Counted from the first letter of the stretch, positions 17,217 to 26,335 are shown. The stretch: 35,817 bases of DNA from Bacteroidaceae bacterium (GCA_017559845.1 JAFYQQ010000041.1:1-35817); one strand, 5' to 3'. Notes: a model not told the origin generated them from the sequence alone. Program-made: numbers and translations.

Positions 17217-18002
17217 TCAAGCGGTTGCATCATTGTCCAAAAGCACGTATTCACGTCCTCTACGGTTCACAATCTGCAAGGTGGACTGGTTCTTGAGGCT
17301 GCTTTTCAGGCGAGACATGAAGGTGTATAAGGTGTCCTCGGGATTCTCTTTCTTGGGCCAAAGGGCTGTACAGATCTCTTCCTTGGTGAGCGTCTGTCCG
17401 GGGGCAGAGCGGAACATTTCCATCAGCTTTTCCTGCATGGGGGTGAGGCTGAGACGGGCAGGCGGAACAGCAACGGGTTTCAGCTGCACGGGAGCGGTTC
17501 GGCACCAGAAGAGGATGAGGGCCAGCATGCACAGGCCGGAGAAGAAGGTGGCCAAAGGCATTGCTGGACGGGAATGGGTGAAGATGGAGGCAAAGGAGGG
17601 ATTGGCAAAAGCTTTCAGCACCAGAGTGGTGTGGCCAGCCCCAGCTCTGTCAACCGACCACATCAACGTGTCGCTACAGACCATGGCCCGCTCTGCAAAG
17701 GACTGTTCATTGCCCGCCAGACAGACGGAAAAATGGGCAGTATCCCTGAGCGGATTCATGGACAGATGGTGATGGAAGGGATTTTTCCGTCCCGAGGGCG
17801 TAAGTATTCCCTCTGGAGGAAGTGCGGAAAGCGAGTCTATGAGCCACTGTTGTTCAGGTTCTTGCAAGACCATTTGCTGCAAGGCCTGGTTGAGGTCCTG
17901 TCTCATCTGGTTCTTGGTCTGCCAATAGCGGTAACCACCCATCCAGACAGATGCCAGAATCATCAGCAAGGGCAAGACTGCCATGTATCGGAAACTCTTC
18001 AT
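17217..18002 (-). CDS. Membrane-anchored winged-helix regulator (ToxR-like arrangement)
   Basis: A 261-residue protein. A first transmembrane segment lies at about residues 7-25, a presumed periplasmic domain at 26-147, a second segment at 148-167 (AMPLATFFSGLCMLALILF), and a C-terminal OmpR/PhoB-type winged helix at about 184-257 (LSLTPMQEKLMEMFRSAPGQ, EEICTALWPKKENPEDTLYT, RLKSSLKNQSTLQIVNRRGR, YVLL). This predicts an inner-membrane sensor whose DNA-binding domain faces the cytoplasm, without phosphorelay. ToxR and CadC have the same parts in the reverse order. It lies 17 bp downstream of the porin gene, so it may control that porin or envelope genes, which is an inference. The ligand is unknown. 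Confidence 0.78.
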   Translation of the reverse strand: MKSFRYMAVLPLLMILASVWMGGYRYWQTKNQMRQDLNQALQQMVLQEPEQQWLIDSLSALPPEGILTPSGRKNPFHHHLSMNPLRDTAHFSVCLAGNEQSFAERAMVCSDTLMWSVDRAGAGHTTLVLKAFANPSFASIFTHSRPAMPLATFFSGLCMLALILFWCRTAPVQLKPVAVPPARLSLTPMQEKLMEMFRSAPGQTLTKEEICTALWPKKENPEDTLYTFMSRLKSSLKNQSTLQIVNRRGREYVLLDNDATA

Positions 18003-18019
18003 CTTTTTTGCTTGATTTG

Positions 18020-19126
18020 TCAGAAACGGATATAGAACAAAGCCTTCAGCTCGTTGTAGTTGCAGTCGCGCACAAAGGGTTTGTCATGGACAAAGTTGTA
18101 CTGCAACTGGAACATGAGGTTCTTGTGGAGCGTGAAGTTTGAGACCACAGAATAGATGGTCTTGGCTGATTCCCATGTGGCCTGTTCGCGATAAGCGTCA
18201 TAACGGAGGAATGGCTGGAGCCAGGGTGTCAGCTGATAACCCAAGGTGGCATACCATGCATCCGCACGTCCGGTTCCGCTCCATGTCTTGCTGTCGGCAT
18301 CATAGTCCTGAATGCGATGGCCTGTGTTGTGGGCATATTCGGCATAGGCGGTCCACTTGTCGTTGGTATACTTTGCTCCAAGACCCCATCTGTTGCGTCC
18401 AACCGTTACACCATCCTGTGTATAGTTACCCTTCCAGCCGAACAAAGCGACATAGAGATTGGGGATGGGCTGCACCTGAAGGTTACCAATCCAATCCTTC
18501 TGACCGTTGTTGTCGGCACGGTTCTGTCCGTTTCCGTTGTAGACGGCAGCCTCATAACGGATGAGACGATGGCCGGTTCTGCCAACAGGGAAAAGGTCGC
18601 CACTGAACTGCAAGCCGATGTCGCGTCCGTTTACGGAAGGTTCGCCACAATAATCGCCAAATCCAGCCAGCTTATTGACAATCTGGGGATAGACACCATT
18701 GCCAATGAGCATGGGATGTGTGGGGTTGCTGTAGGTGAAACAACGCTTGAACTGACCCGCCTTGACAGAGAACTCCTTCCAACGCGCCCACTCGATGGTG
18801 GCATCCCGAAGCGCCACACTTCCGTTCATCTCCACCTGTACCCTATACTTGAAATCGTTGAGCAGGCTTCCAGAGACATACATTCTGAGCAGACGGATGC
18901 CAAAGCCGTTTCCGCCATGGTTTCCGCTCTTGTCGTCATAACAATACTGTCCGTTGATATAGCCTCCGAACTGAGGGGCAGAAGCCCATGAAGTAGAGGG
19001 GGTTACCTTCTCCACCGCCCGATTGAGGTGGGACGTGAGAAACCCCTCCTGATATTCCTCGGCCTGCACAAAAAGAGGCAAGCCAAGGAACAAGAGGGTC
19101 AAAAGTCTGTATTTACTGAAAATCAT
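18020..19126 (-). CDS. Outer-membrane porin (phosphate-selective porin O/P-like)
   Basis: About 368 residues beginning [25 protein letters not shown], a signal peptide, then a beta-barrel rich in alternating aromatic strands and ending in FYIRF with a terminal phenylalanine as expected for outer-membrane barrels. Segments such as [47 protein letters not shown] and [22 protein letters not shown] resemble porin O/P proteins. The open frame extends to 19153, but the ATG at 19126 overlaps the leuB stop as ATGA and begins a proper signal peptide, so it is chosen. That overlap couples the porin to leucine genes on one transcript. The solute is unknown. Confidence 0.8.
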   Translation of the reverse strand: MIFSKYRLLTLLFLGLPLFVQAEEYQEGFLTSHLNRAVEKVTPSTSWASAPQFGGYINGQYCYDDKSGNHGGNGFGIRLLRMYVSGSLLNDFKYRVQVEMNGSVALRDATIEWARWKEFSVKAGQFKRCFTYSNPTHPMLIGNGVYPQIVNKLAGFGDYCGEPSVNGRDIGLQFSGDLFPVGRTGHRLIRYEAAVYNGNGQNRADNNGQKDWIGNLQVQPIPNLYVALFGWKGNYTQDGVTVGRNRWGLGAKYTNDKWTAYAEYAHNTGHRIQDYDADSKTWSGTGRADAWYATLGYQLTPWLQPFLRYDAYREQATWESAKTIYSVVSNFTLHKNLMFQLQYNFVHDKPFVRDCNYNELKALFYIRF

Positions 19127-20184
19127 TTCTGACGGATATAATCTACAATCCAAGCGCCCACTTCACGGGTTCCGTATTGGGGTGCGCCTTCTACCTGAAT
19201 TTCGGGTGTGCGTACATTGGCAGCCAGACTGGCATTGACAGCCTCACGAATGAGCGCGCCCTCGGCCTTGAGGTCAAAATATTCATACAGCATGGCCACA
19301 GAAAGAATCTGTGCCAAGGGGTTGGCGATGTTGAGCCCCTTGCCCTGGGGCCAGCTTCCATGAATGGGTTCAAAGACAGGAGTGCTTTCGCCCGTTGATG
19401 CGGAAGGCAGCAGACCCATAGAACCGGTGATGACAGAACCTTCGTCTGTAAGGATGTCGCCAAAGGTGTTTTCCGTAACCATCACATCAAAGAAACGAGG
19501 GTCTTGAATCATGCGCATGGCAGCATTGTCCACATACATGAAGTCGGTCTCCACATCGGGATACTCCACCATCATCTCCTGTGCCACTTTGCGCCACAAA
19601 CGGCTGCTTGCCAACACATTGGCCTTGTCTACTACGGTTAGATGGCGACGACGCTGGCGGGCATACTGGTAGGCCACACGAAGGATGCGCTCCACCTCGG
19701 GACGGGTATAGGCACAGGTGTCATATGCTTCGTCTGTTCCTTCCTTCTTCTCTCCGAAATACATACCGCCAGTGAGTTCGCGGATGCAGATGAAGTCGGC
19801 TCCACGGACAATCTCGTCCTTCAGGGGAGATTTGTGAATGAGGCATTCAAAGGTTTCCACGGGACGGATGTTGGCAAAAAGTCCCAGTTTCTTGCGCATG
19901 GCCAGCAAGCCTTGCTCGGGACGCACCTTGGCGGTGGGGTCGTTGTCAAACTTGGGGTCGCCCACACTGGCAAAGAGAACAGCATCGGCCTCCTTGCAGG
20001 CCTGAAAGGTCTCTTCGGGGAAGGGATCGCCCACCTCATCTATGGCATGTGCGCCACAAAGTGCCTCACGATAAGAAACCTGATGGCCGAACTTCTCTGC
20101 CACGGCACTCATCACGGCCACACCCTGTTCCATAATCTCGGGGCCGATTCCGTCACCGGCCAACACAGCAATTTTCAAGTTCAT
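19123..20184 (-). CDS. leuB: 3-isopropylmalate dehydrogenase
   Basis: A 353-residue NAD-dependent enzyme that oxidises and decarboxylates 3-isopropylmalate in leucine synthesis (cytoplasm). Seen are the opening [19 protein letters not shown], the substrate-binding [14 protein letters not shown], the conserved [33 protein letters not shown] run with its metal-binding aspartates, and [12 protein letters not shown] with the following PIHGSWP nucleotide-binding loop. Length is normal. It lies 48 bp after the leuA2 gene and its stop codon overlaps the porin start by 4 bp. Confidence 0.97.
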   Translation of the reverse strand: MNLKIAVLAGDGIGPEIMEQGVAVMSAVAEKFGHQVSYREALCGAHAIDEVGDPFPEETFQACKEADAVLFASVGDPKFDNDPTAKVRPEQGLLAMRKKLGLFANIRPVETFECLIHKSPLKDEIVRGADFICIRELTGGMYFGEKKEGTDEAYDTCAYTRPEVERILRVAYQYARQRRRHLTVVDKANVLASSRLWRKVAQEMMVEYPDVETDFMYVDNAAMRMIQDPRFFDVMVTENTFGDILTDEGSVITGSMGLLPSASTGESTPVFEPIHGSWPQGKGLNIANPLAQILSVAMLYEYFDLKAEGALIREAVNASLAANVRTPEIQVEGAPQYGTREVGAWIVDYIRQK

Positions 20185-20232
20185 ATTTATTTTCCTTTCC
20201 TTATATTATATATATAATGTATAGTCTCGGTA

Positions 20233-21762
20233 TCAAAAGTCCTGTTCAATGAGGTTCAGCATCTTGATGGTTGCCTTGATGGCCGCTTCGGTCTGGTCGG
20301 CATCAAGTCCGCGGGTACGCAGGACACGTCCCTCCCACTGCCATGTGATTACGGTCTGCACAAAGGCATCGGTTCGTCCGCCAGGGGGAATGCTTACGGT
20401 ATAATTGGACAGCCAGGGGAACTTGCGTCCCAGCCTGTTCTTGTAGACATGACGTACGGCACGCACAAAGGCATCGAACTGACCGTCGCCCTGTGCGCTC
20501 TCCTCATACATCTCTCCATTAACCTCAAGACGAAGGCTTGCCAGAGGCTTCAAGCCATAAGCTGTGGTCACCACATAAGACAGCAGACGCACGTTCTCAT
20601 CGGGAGTTATATGCTTGAGCACGTCACTCACGATGAAAGGCAGGTCTTCCTGGGTGACAATTTCCTTTTTGTCTCCCAACTCAATGATGCGTTCAGTAAC
20701 CTTTCGGGTCTGCTCTGCTGTAAGCTCAAGTCCCAGTTCCTCCAGATTCTTCAGGATGTTTGCCTTTCCGCTGTTCTTGCCAAGGGCGTATTCGCGCTTG
20801 CGTCCGAAGCGTTCGGGCAACAGGTCGTTCTGGTAAAGTCCGGCCTTGTTGTCACCATCGGCATGCACGCCTGCCACCTGTGTAAAGACACTGTCGCCCG
20901 TGATGGGCTGGTTGGGCGGAATGGCAATGCCGCTATAGCTCTCCACCAGACGGGACACTTCGTTCAGACGGCTCTCGTCCAGATTGGTTGTGGCATGGAA
21001 CTGGTCCTTCAAGATGGCCTGCACACTGGCCAGAGGTGCGTTTCCTGCACGCTCGCCAAGGCCGTTTACACTGGTGTGTATGCCCTTGCATCCGGCCCAA
21101 ACGGCAGCCAGCACATTGCTGATGGCAAGGTCATAATCGTTATGGGCATGAAAGTCGAAGTGCAGTTCGGGGAACCGCTTTACCATCTGACGGACATATC
21201 GGATAAGATGCTTGGGGTTCAGCACACCAAGGGTATCGGGCAACATGAAACGTCGGATGCCGGAATGGCGAAGACCTTCCACCAACGCATAAACGTATTC
21301 GGGAGAGTCCTTCATGCCGTTGCTCCAGTCCTCAAGATACACGTTCACGGACACGCCCTTACTTTCGGCATAGGAAATAACTTGGAGTATTTCCTGCAAG
21401 TGTTGCTCGGGTGTCTTTCCAAGCTGTCCCTCACAATGCTTAAGGCTTCCCTTGCACAGGAGGTTCAGGTTGCGGCATCCGGCTTCCACAATCCAGTCTA
21501 CGGAAGAATGGCCGTCCACAAAGCCCAAGACCTCCACTTTGTCCAAGCAGTTGTTGCGCTTTGCCCAACGGGTGATGTTGGAAACGGCTTCCTTCTCACC
21601 CTCGGACACACGAGCGGAAGCCACCTCAATGCGGTCTACCCTGAGCTGTTGCAGCAAGGCACGGGCAATCATGAGCTTCTCATGAGGCATGAAGCTTACG
21701 CCACTGGTCTGCTCACCATCGCGCAAGGTGGTGTCCATTATTTCTATTCTGCTATTCTTCAT
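20233..21762 (-). CDS. Second isopropylmalate synthase-type enzyme (citramalate synthase-like)
   Basis: About 509 residues of the HMGL-like acyltransferase family with a C-terminal LeuA regulatory domain. Seen are [16 protein letters not shown] at the N terminus (metal and substrate site), DFHAHNDYDLAISN, VNGLGERAGNAPL, HADGDNKAGLY, and the allosteric domain from about residue 380 (SYVVTTAYGLKPLASLRLEV). It differs clearly from leuA in the same operon. The LEDWSNGM segment and the GEQTSGVSF start recall citramalate synthases, which condense pyruvate with acetyl-CoA for isoleucine, so it may feed the LeuCD-LeuB enzymes with citramalate. Plain isopropylmalate synthase activity cannot be excluded. 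The start at 21762 (MKNSRIEIMD) fits the family; the frame runs to 21783 into the GxxExxY gene. Confidence 0.85.
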   Translation of the reverse strand: MKNSRIEIMDTTLRDGEQTSGVSFMPHEKLMIARALLQQLRVDRIEVASARVSEGEKEAVSNITRWAKRNNCLDKVEVLGFVDGHSSVDWIVEAGCRNLNLLCKGSLKHCEGQLGKTPEQHLQEILQVISYAESKGVSVNVYLEDWSNGMKDSPEYVYALVEGLRHSGIRRFMLPDTLGVLNPKHLIRYVRQMVKRFPELHFDFHAHNDYDLAISNVLAAVWAGCKGIHTSVNGLGERAGNAPLASVQAILKDQFHATTNLDESRLNEVSRLVESYSGIAIPPNQPITGDSVFTQVAGVHADGDNKAGLYQNDLLPERFGRKREYALGKNSGKANILKNLEELGLELTAEQTRKVTERIIELGDKKEIVTQEDLPFIVSDVLKHITPDENVRLLSYVVTTAYGLKPLASLRLEVNGEMYEESAQGDGQFDAFVRAVRHVYKNRLGRKFPWLSNYTVSIPPGGRTDAFVQTVITWQWEGRVLRTRGLDADQTEAAIKATIKMLNLIEQDF

Positions 21763-22213
21763 CGTCGTCGTAATCGAAATCATTATGGGACACAGATTTT
21801 ACAGATTTTACAGAGGAACACAGATTCATTTTTCTATCGTTAGTATAAATTTTGCGCCTCACCTGTGGCTTTTCACCAAAATTCAGCAACAATCCTAATT
21901 CAATTCTGGTCGCTTTCAAGTAATTGAGAAGTTGAGCCTCATTTTCCGGACAAATTCTCTGATTTGCCTTAAGTTCAAGAATAATGTGGTCGTTAATCAC
22001 CATATCGGCAAAATACTCTCCAACTACCTGCCCTTTAAAGAACACTTTTATCTGTTTCTGAGTTTCACATTTAAAGCCACGGAGACACAATTCGTGATAG
22101 AGTGCATTCTGATAGACGCGTTCAAGAAATCCGTATCCTAATGAATTATGAACCTCGTAAAAAGCCGAGATGATTTTATCTGTCTCTTCCTTATATAAAT
22201 AATCAGTGTCCAT
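21752..22213 (-). CDS. GxxExxY protein (PD-(D/E)XK nuclease fold) within the leu operon
   Basis: A 153-residue protein with the naming motif GFLERVY (residues about 27-33) and the nuclease-type core YFADMVIND...IILELKA, an aspartate followed by ExK. This family is widespread and its cellular role is unknown. The gene sits between leuD and the leuA2 gene on the same strand. It is bounded by 37-bp inverted repeats at 21787-21823 and 22204-22240; the start codon lies inside one repeat and the C-terminal residues about 131-142 (LCSSVKSVKSVS) are encoded by the other. Its stop overlaps the leuA2 ATG at 21762 by 11 bp. The acidic tail DFDYDDDEE is encoded by sequence at the leuA2 start, so the insert has borrowed it. 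Confidence 0.88.
   Translation of the reverse strand: MDTDYLYKEETDKIISAFYEVHNSLGYGFLERVYQNALYHELCLRGFKCETQKQIKVFFKGQVVGEYFADMVINDHIILELKANQRICPENEAQLLNYLKATRIELGLLLNFGEKPQVRRKIYTNDRKMNLCSSVKSVKSVSHNDFDYDDDEE
21787..21823. repeat. Inverted repeat, left end of the GxxExxY insert
   Basis: A 37-bp sequence starting gggacacagattttacag. It matches the reverse complement of 22204-22240 at 30 of 37 positions without gaps. It encodes part of the GxxExxY C terminus. Confidence 0.85.
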
Positions 22214-22240
22214 CTGTCAAATCTGTTAAATCAGTGTGCC
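22204..22240. repeat. Inverted repeat, right end of the GxxExxY insert
   Basis: A 37-bp partner of 21787-21823 that contains the GxxExxY start codon (22213-22211). It also repeats directly, with changes, at 22275-22319. Confidence 0.85.
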
Positions 22241-22274
22241 ATCTCAAAAGACAGAACTTATATGATATAGATCT

Positions 22275-22319
22275 GCGGTCATCTGTCGTATCTGCGGCAT
22301 CAGCGGGCCATCTCAAAAG
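22275..22319. repeat. Direct repeat of the GxxExxY end, running into leuD
   Basis: This stretch resembles 22204-22250 (both end ccatctcaaaag and share spaced atctg units). Its last part encodes the C-terminal residues of LeuD (AFEMAR and stop), so the repeat joins the insert to the end of leuD. Confidence 0.65.
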
Positions 22320-22917
22320 CTGAAATTTTCTCCTTGTTCTCCAGCAGGAAGTCAATGTCGTCAAGGGCATTCATCAGACAATACTTCTTGTATCCGTTGA
22401 TGTCAAATGTCTCGCTATGTCCGGTGGCAAGGTTTGTAACCGTCTGGTTGGGCACATCCACCTTCACTTCGGCAGCTGGATTGGCCTCGATGGTGTCGAA
22501 AAGTTCCTGCTGGAACTCTCGGCTCACAATGACGGGCAGCACAAAGCAGTTGAGCAGATTGTTGCGATGGATATCGGCAAACGAACTGCTGATGACCACA
22601 CGCACACCATAACCGGCAATGGCCCATGCGGCATGCTCGCGACTGGAACCTGAACCCCAGTTCTGTCCGCCAATGATGATTTCATGAACTCCCTTTTTAG
22701 GTTGTTCACAGTATTCAGGCTGATTCATCACGAAATCTGCCACAGGTGCTCCGTCGGCATCAAAACGCAAATCATGCATGAAAGCCTCGCCAAAGAACTG
22801 CGGGTCACGGGTTGTGCTGGCCAAATATCTTGCAGGAATAATGAGGTCAGTATTGCAGTTGTCTATCTTTATTGGAATACAGGTAGACTGTATGATATCA
22901 AATTTCTGTTTTGCCAT
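22300..22917 (-). CDS. leuD: 3-isopropylmalate dehydratase small subunit
   Basis: A 205-residue small subunit that pairs with LeuC to isomerise 2- to 3-isopropylmalate. Seen are the swivelling-domain motifs DLIIPARYL near residue 24, GGQNWGSGSSREHAAWAI near 83-100 and VVISSSFADIHRNNLLNCFVLPV. Length is normal for LeuD. It follows leuC by 5 bp and so is translationally close to it. Its last codons lie in a repeat shared with the GxxExxY insert downstream. Confidence 0.97.
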   Translation of the reverse strand: MAKQKFDIIQSTCIPIKIDNCNTDLIIPARYLASTTRDPQFFGEAFMHDLRFDADGAPVADFVMNQPEYCEQPKKGVHEIIIGGQNWGSGSSREHAAWAIAGYGVRVVISSSFADIHRNNLLNCFVLPVIVSREFQQELFDTIEANPAAEVKVDVPNQTVTNLATGHSETFDINGYKKYCLMNALDDIDFLLENKEKISAFEMAR

Positions 22918-22922
22918 AGTTA

Positions 22923-24365
22923 TTACAATTTACGAGGGTCTGTTATTACGCCGGTAATGGCTGATGCCGCCACCACAAGAGGAGAGGCAAGAATGGTGCG
23001 GGCACCGGGTCCCTGACGGCCTACAAAGTTGCGGTTGCTGGTTGAAATGGACAGTTTGCCGGCAGGCACCTTGTCCGGATTCATGGCCAGACAGGCAGAG
23101 CATGAAGGAAGGCGAAGTTCAAAACCTGCCTCTTCAAGAATCTTGTCAATGCCTTCGTCAATGATCTGCTGACGGACAGCCCAGGAACCGGGAACAAGCC
23201 AAGCCACCACATTGTCGGCCTTCTTCTTGCCCTTCACCACAGAAGCAAAGGCACGGAAGTCTTCAATGCGGCCATTGGTGCAGGCACCCAGGAAACAGTA
23301 GTCCACAGGCGTACCCTCAAGCTTCTGTCCGGGATGGAACTGCATATAGTCAAGCATGGCAAGGAACTGTGCACGGTCTGCCTCGGGAATGTTTTCCAGT
23401 TCGGGAATGCACTCGTCAATGGCAATTCCGGCACCGGGATTGGTTCCGTAAGTGATTCGGGGAGCAATGTCCTCGGCACGATAGGTCACTTCCTTGTCGA
23501 ACACGGCATCAGGGTCGCTATAAAGCTTCTTCCATTCCTCAACAGCCTTGTCCCATGCCTCACCCTTGGGGGCATATTCGCGATCCTTCAGATAGGCGAA
23601 AGTGATTTCATCGGGAGCGATGAGCCCGGCGCGACTACCCATCTCAATGGACAGGTTGGACAGTGTGAGACGGCCTTCCATGCTCATGTTGCGAATGGTG
23701 GAGCCGGCATATTCCACAGCATAACCTGTGGCTCCGGAAGTGGTAAGCTGAGCCATGATATAAAGCGCCACATCCTTGGCTGTGGTGCCTTGGGGCAAGG
23801 TTCCCTCCACATTGATGCGCATGGTCTTGGGCTTGCTCTGGAGGATGGTCTGAGAGGCCAGCACCTGAGCCACCTCACTGGTACCAATGCCCATGGCAAT
23901 GGCACCCACAGCACCATGAGTAGAGGTATGAGAGTCGCCACACACAATAGTCATTCCGGGCAGCGAAAGAGCCTTCTCGGGTCCCACCACATGGATGATT
24001 CCGTTGTCCTTGGTTCCCATGTCAAAATGGCGAATGCCAAATTCTGTACAGTTGGCCTTCAATGTCTCCACCTGCTTGCGTCCAACGGGATCGTCTATTC
24101 GTTCCTGCTGGTCGCTGGGAGTGTTATGGTCTGGCATGGCCATTACCTGCTGGGGACGGAACACCCCAATCTTCTTGTCGCGCAAAGTGTCAAACGCCTG
24201 TGGCGATGTCACCTCATGACAATAAAGGCGGTCAATATAGAGTTGCGTTGGGCCGTCAGGCACATTCTGCACCACATGGGCATCCCAGATTTTGTCGAAG
24301 AGGGTAGCGGACCCTCCCCCCTGCCCCTCCCTGGGGAGGGGAGTAGATACCTTGTTACTGCTCAT
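22923..24365 (-). CDS. leuC: 3-isopropylmalate dehydratase large subunit with added N terminus
   Basis: A 480-residue aconitase-type 4Fe-4S enzyme. [14 protein letters not shown] is the usual LeuC start, but here it is preceded by 20 residues, [20 protein letters not shown]. Cluster and active-site motifs are present: [33 protein letters not shown] (first cysteine) and [13 protein letters not shown] (the CxxC pair). The extra N terminus is encoded by the last bases of the DUF559 insert, including its 38-bp inverted repeat. The ATG at 24365 lies inside the last codons of the DUF559 gene, giving an 11-bp overlap. No other ATG lies between it and the usual start, so the extension is probably translated. 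Confidence 0.96.
   Translation of the reverse strand: MSSNKVSTPLPREGQGGGSATLFDKIWDAHVVQNVPDGPTQLYIDRLYCHEVTSPQAFDTLRDKKIGVFRPQQVMAMPDHNTPSDQQERIDDPVGRKQVETLKANCTEFGIRHFDMGTKDNGIIHVVGPEKALSLPGMTIVCGDSHTSTHGAVGAIAMGIGTSEVAQVLASQTILQSKPKTMRINVEGTLPQGTTAKDVALYIMAQLTTSGATGYAVEYAGSTIRNMSMEGRLTLSNLSIEMGSRAGLIAPDEITFAYLKDREYAPKGEAWDKAVEEWKKLYSDPDAVFDKEVTYRAEDIAPRITYGTNPGAGIAIDECIPELENIPEADRAQFLAMLDYMQFHPGQKLEGTPVDYCFLGACTNGRIEDFRAFASVVKGKKKADNVVAWLVPGSWAVRQQIIDEGIDKILEEAGFELRLPSCSACLAMNPDKVPAGKLSISTSNRNFVGRQGPGARTILASPLVVAASAITGVITDPRKL
24309..24346. repeat. Inverted repeat, left end of the DUF559 insert (inside leuC)
   Basis: 38 bp beginning ggaccctccccc and containing the hairpin CCCCTCC-ctgg-GGAGGGG. 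It matches the reverse complement of 24747-24784 at 32 of 38 positions without gaps. It is translated in leuC as residues about 7-19. Confidence 0.9.
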
Positions 24366-24735
24366 AACTTTCTATTTCTTTTATTATTGTTTCTAATACA
24401 TTGTCTGTGTCGTACAACACTTCTTCGTTCGTGAAACGAATAAGCCGATACCCCATTCTGTCTAATGTTTCTTCTCTTTGTTTATCTTCCTGCATTTGCT
24501 CGCATTCCGTATGATATGCGCCATCAACTTCAATGATAAGACTTACATCTGGAATCAGAAAATCCACGATATAATCCCCAATGATATGTTGGCGGAGAAC
24601 TTTAACGCCCAACTGGCCTGCACGGATATGTTTCCAAAGTACCTGTTCCGCCAATGTAGGATTCTGCCGGTTTTCCAATGCAAATCCTTTTAGCAGCCTG
24701 TAACGGTCTGGCGATGCAGTCTTATAGTCAATCAT
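24355..24735 (-). CDS. DUF559 endonuclease-domain protein within the leu operon
   Basis: A 126-residue protein of the DUF559 family, related to very-short-patch repair (Vsr) endonucleases. Seen are [22 protein letters not shown] start ([14 protein letters not shown]), the core [23 protein letters not shown] with its aspartate and ExD acidic residues, and [19 protein letters not shown] at the end. The fold predicts DNA cleavage, but the function of these proteins is unproven. It lies between leuA and leuC in the operon direction, framed by inverted repeats at 24309-24346 and 24747-24784. Its terminal codons overlap the leuC start by 11 bp. Confidence 0.9.
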   Translation of the reverse strand: MIDYKTASPDRYRLLKGFALENRQNPTLAEQVLWKHIRAGQLGVKVLRQHIIGDYIVDFLIPDVSLIIEVDGAYHTECEQMQEDKQREETLDRMGYRLIRFTNEEVLYDTDNVLETIIKEIESYEQ

Positions 24736-24746
24736 CAGAAATCATT

Positions 24747-24784
24747 CTACGCCCCTCCCATGGGAGGGGTGAGGGGGAGGGTCC
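24747..24784. repeat. Inverted repeat, right end of the DUF559 insert
   Basis: 38-bp partner of 24309-24346, with a perfect 18-bp palindrome CCCCTCCCATGGGAGGGG. It ends 4 bp past the leuA stop and precedes the DUF559 start by 11 bp. Confidence 0.9.
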
Positions 24785-24788
24785 GGTC

Positions 24789-26288
24789 TTACTTAAACTT
24801 ATTTATACAGTCAATATAAGCTTCAACGCTGGCGGTTACGATATCTGTATTGGCACCGAAGCCATAGTAGACGCGTCCTTCGTATTCCACCTGCATGTGA
24901 ACCTTACCCATGTCATCACTACCCTTGCTGATAGCTTGGATGGTGAATTCCTTCAAGGTCATTTCTCTGCGGATAATGGTCTTCAACGCACGGATGGCCG
25001 CATCCACAGGACCGTTTCCGCTGGCAGCTGCCTCAAAGTGTTCGTTGGCGATGAGCAGGCCCACACTGGCCACACTCTTCACACCCTTACCGGTGGTTAC
25101 CTGCAGATAGTCGAGCTTGATGTTGTGGGCGGCAGTACGGTCGGCACCGGCCAATACCATGATGTCATCATCTGTCACCTCCTTCTTCTTGTCAGCCAGT
25201 TTCAGGAAGTCTTCGTAAACCTTGTCCAGCTTCTCGCCATCCAGTTCCACTCCGTTCACGCTCAAGCGATGGCGAAGGGCAGCACGTCCGCTACGGGCAG
25301 TCAGTACGATGGCATTGTCATCGATACCCACTTCCTTGGGATCCATAATCTCATAGGTAGAAACGTTCTTCAGCACTCCATCCTGATGGATACCACTACT
25401 GTGGGCAAACGCATTCTTACCCACAACAGCCTTGTTGGGCTGAACGGGCATGTTCATCAATGAGCTTACCATACGGCTGGTGGGATAAATCTTGGTGGTG
25501 TTGATGTTGGTTTCAATACCCAAGTCGGGATGGGTCTTGAAAATCATGGCCACCTCTTCCAGACTGGTGTTTCCGGCACGTTCGCCAATACCGTTGATGG
25601 TAACCTCTACCTGACGGGCACCATTAAGCACACCGGCAACGGTATTTGCAGTTGCCATACCCAAATCGTTGTGGCAGTGGGTAGACAGGATGCTTGTTCC
25701 AGCGGCAAAAGCGTCTACATGCTCATAGAGATACTTAATCTTCTCGCCATATTCATAGGGAGTGCGGAAACCTGTTGTGTCAGGAATGTTGCAGACGGTT
25801 GCTCCAGCCTTGCAGACTGCATCAATCACGCGTGCCAGATACTCATTGTCTGTACGGCCTGCATCCTCGGCATAGAACTCCACATCCTCCACATAGCGCT
25901 TGGCATATTTCACTGCTGCAACGGCACGTTCTATAATCTCCTCGGGATTGCTGTTGAACTTATATCTGATGTGCGAAGGGCTTGTACCGATTCCGGTATG
26001 AATACGCTTGCGCTTTGCATACTTCAAAGCATCAGCCGCCACATCAATGTCCTTCTGTACGGCACGGGTCAGCGCACAAATGGTGGGCCATGTTACTGCC
26101 TTTGAAATTTCAATTACAGAGTTGAAGTCTCCCGGACTACTTACAGGGAATCCGGCTTCAATCACATCCACACCCAAGGCTTCAAGCTGCTTGGCTACCT
26201 GAATCTTCTCTACAGTATTGAGCTGGCATCCCGGCACCTGTTCACCATCACGCAAGGTGGTGTCAAAAATAAACAATCTGTCACTCAT
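24789..26288 (-). CDS. leuA: 2-isopropylmalate synthase
   Basis: About 499 residues. Starting from the ATG at 26288 it reads [20 protein letters not shown], the classic LeuA start with the metal-binding aspartate. [34 protein letters not shown] and the HQDGVLKN region follow, and a C-terminal regulatory domain begins near residue 390 ([21 protein letters not shown]). It condenses 2-oxoisovalerate with acetyl-CoA, the committed step of leucine synthesis, and is normally leucine-inhibited. The frame runs 33 codons further upstream, through the promoter, so the later ATG is right. It is the first gene of the leu operon, with a full promoter at 26336-26367. Confidence 0.96.
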   Translation of the reverse strand: MSDRLFIFDTTLRDGEQVPGCQLNTVEKIQVAKQLEALGVDVIEAGFPVSSPGDFNSVIEISKAVTWPTICALTRAVQKDIDVAADALKYAKRKRIHTGIGTSPSHIRYKFNSNPEEIIERAVAAVKYAKRYVEDVEFYAEDAGRTDNEYLARVIDAVCKAGATVCNIPDTTGFRTPYEYGEKIKYLYEHVDAFAAGTSILSTHCHNDLGMATANTVAGVLNGARQVEVTINGIGERAGNTSLEEVAMIFKTHPDLGIETNINTTKIYPTSRMVSSLMNMPVQPNKAVVGKNAFAHSSGIHQDGVLKNVSTYEIMDPKEVGIDDNAIVLTARSGRAALRHRLSVNGVELDGEKLDKVYEDFLKLADKKKEVTDDDIMVLAGADRTAAHNIKLDYLQVTTGKGVKSVASVGLLIANEHFEAAASGNGPVDAAIRALKTIIRREMTLKEFTIQAISKGSDDMGKVHMQVEYEGRVYYGFGANTDIVTASVEAYIDCINKFK

Positions 26289-26335
26289 ATTTCTTAATAA
26301 TTTTAATTTTACCTTTCTGATATATAAATTGCGTG

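Noticed and set aside
20449..21843. Open frame of 464 codons on the plus strand
   Set aside because: Antisense to the isopropylmalate synthase-type gene; no domain or family likeness.
22204..22319. CRISPR-like spaced repeats near GxxExxY
   Set aside because: Only two diverged direct copies plus an inverted partner, no equal spacers and no cas genes; they are better explained as insert ends.
23334..24434. Open frame of 366 codons on the plus strand
   Set aside because: Antisense to leuC, whose cluster cysteines and motifs are intact; no family likeness.
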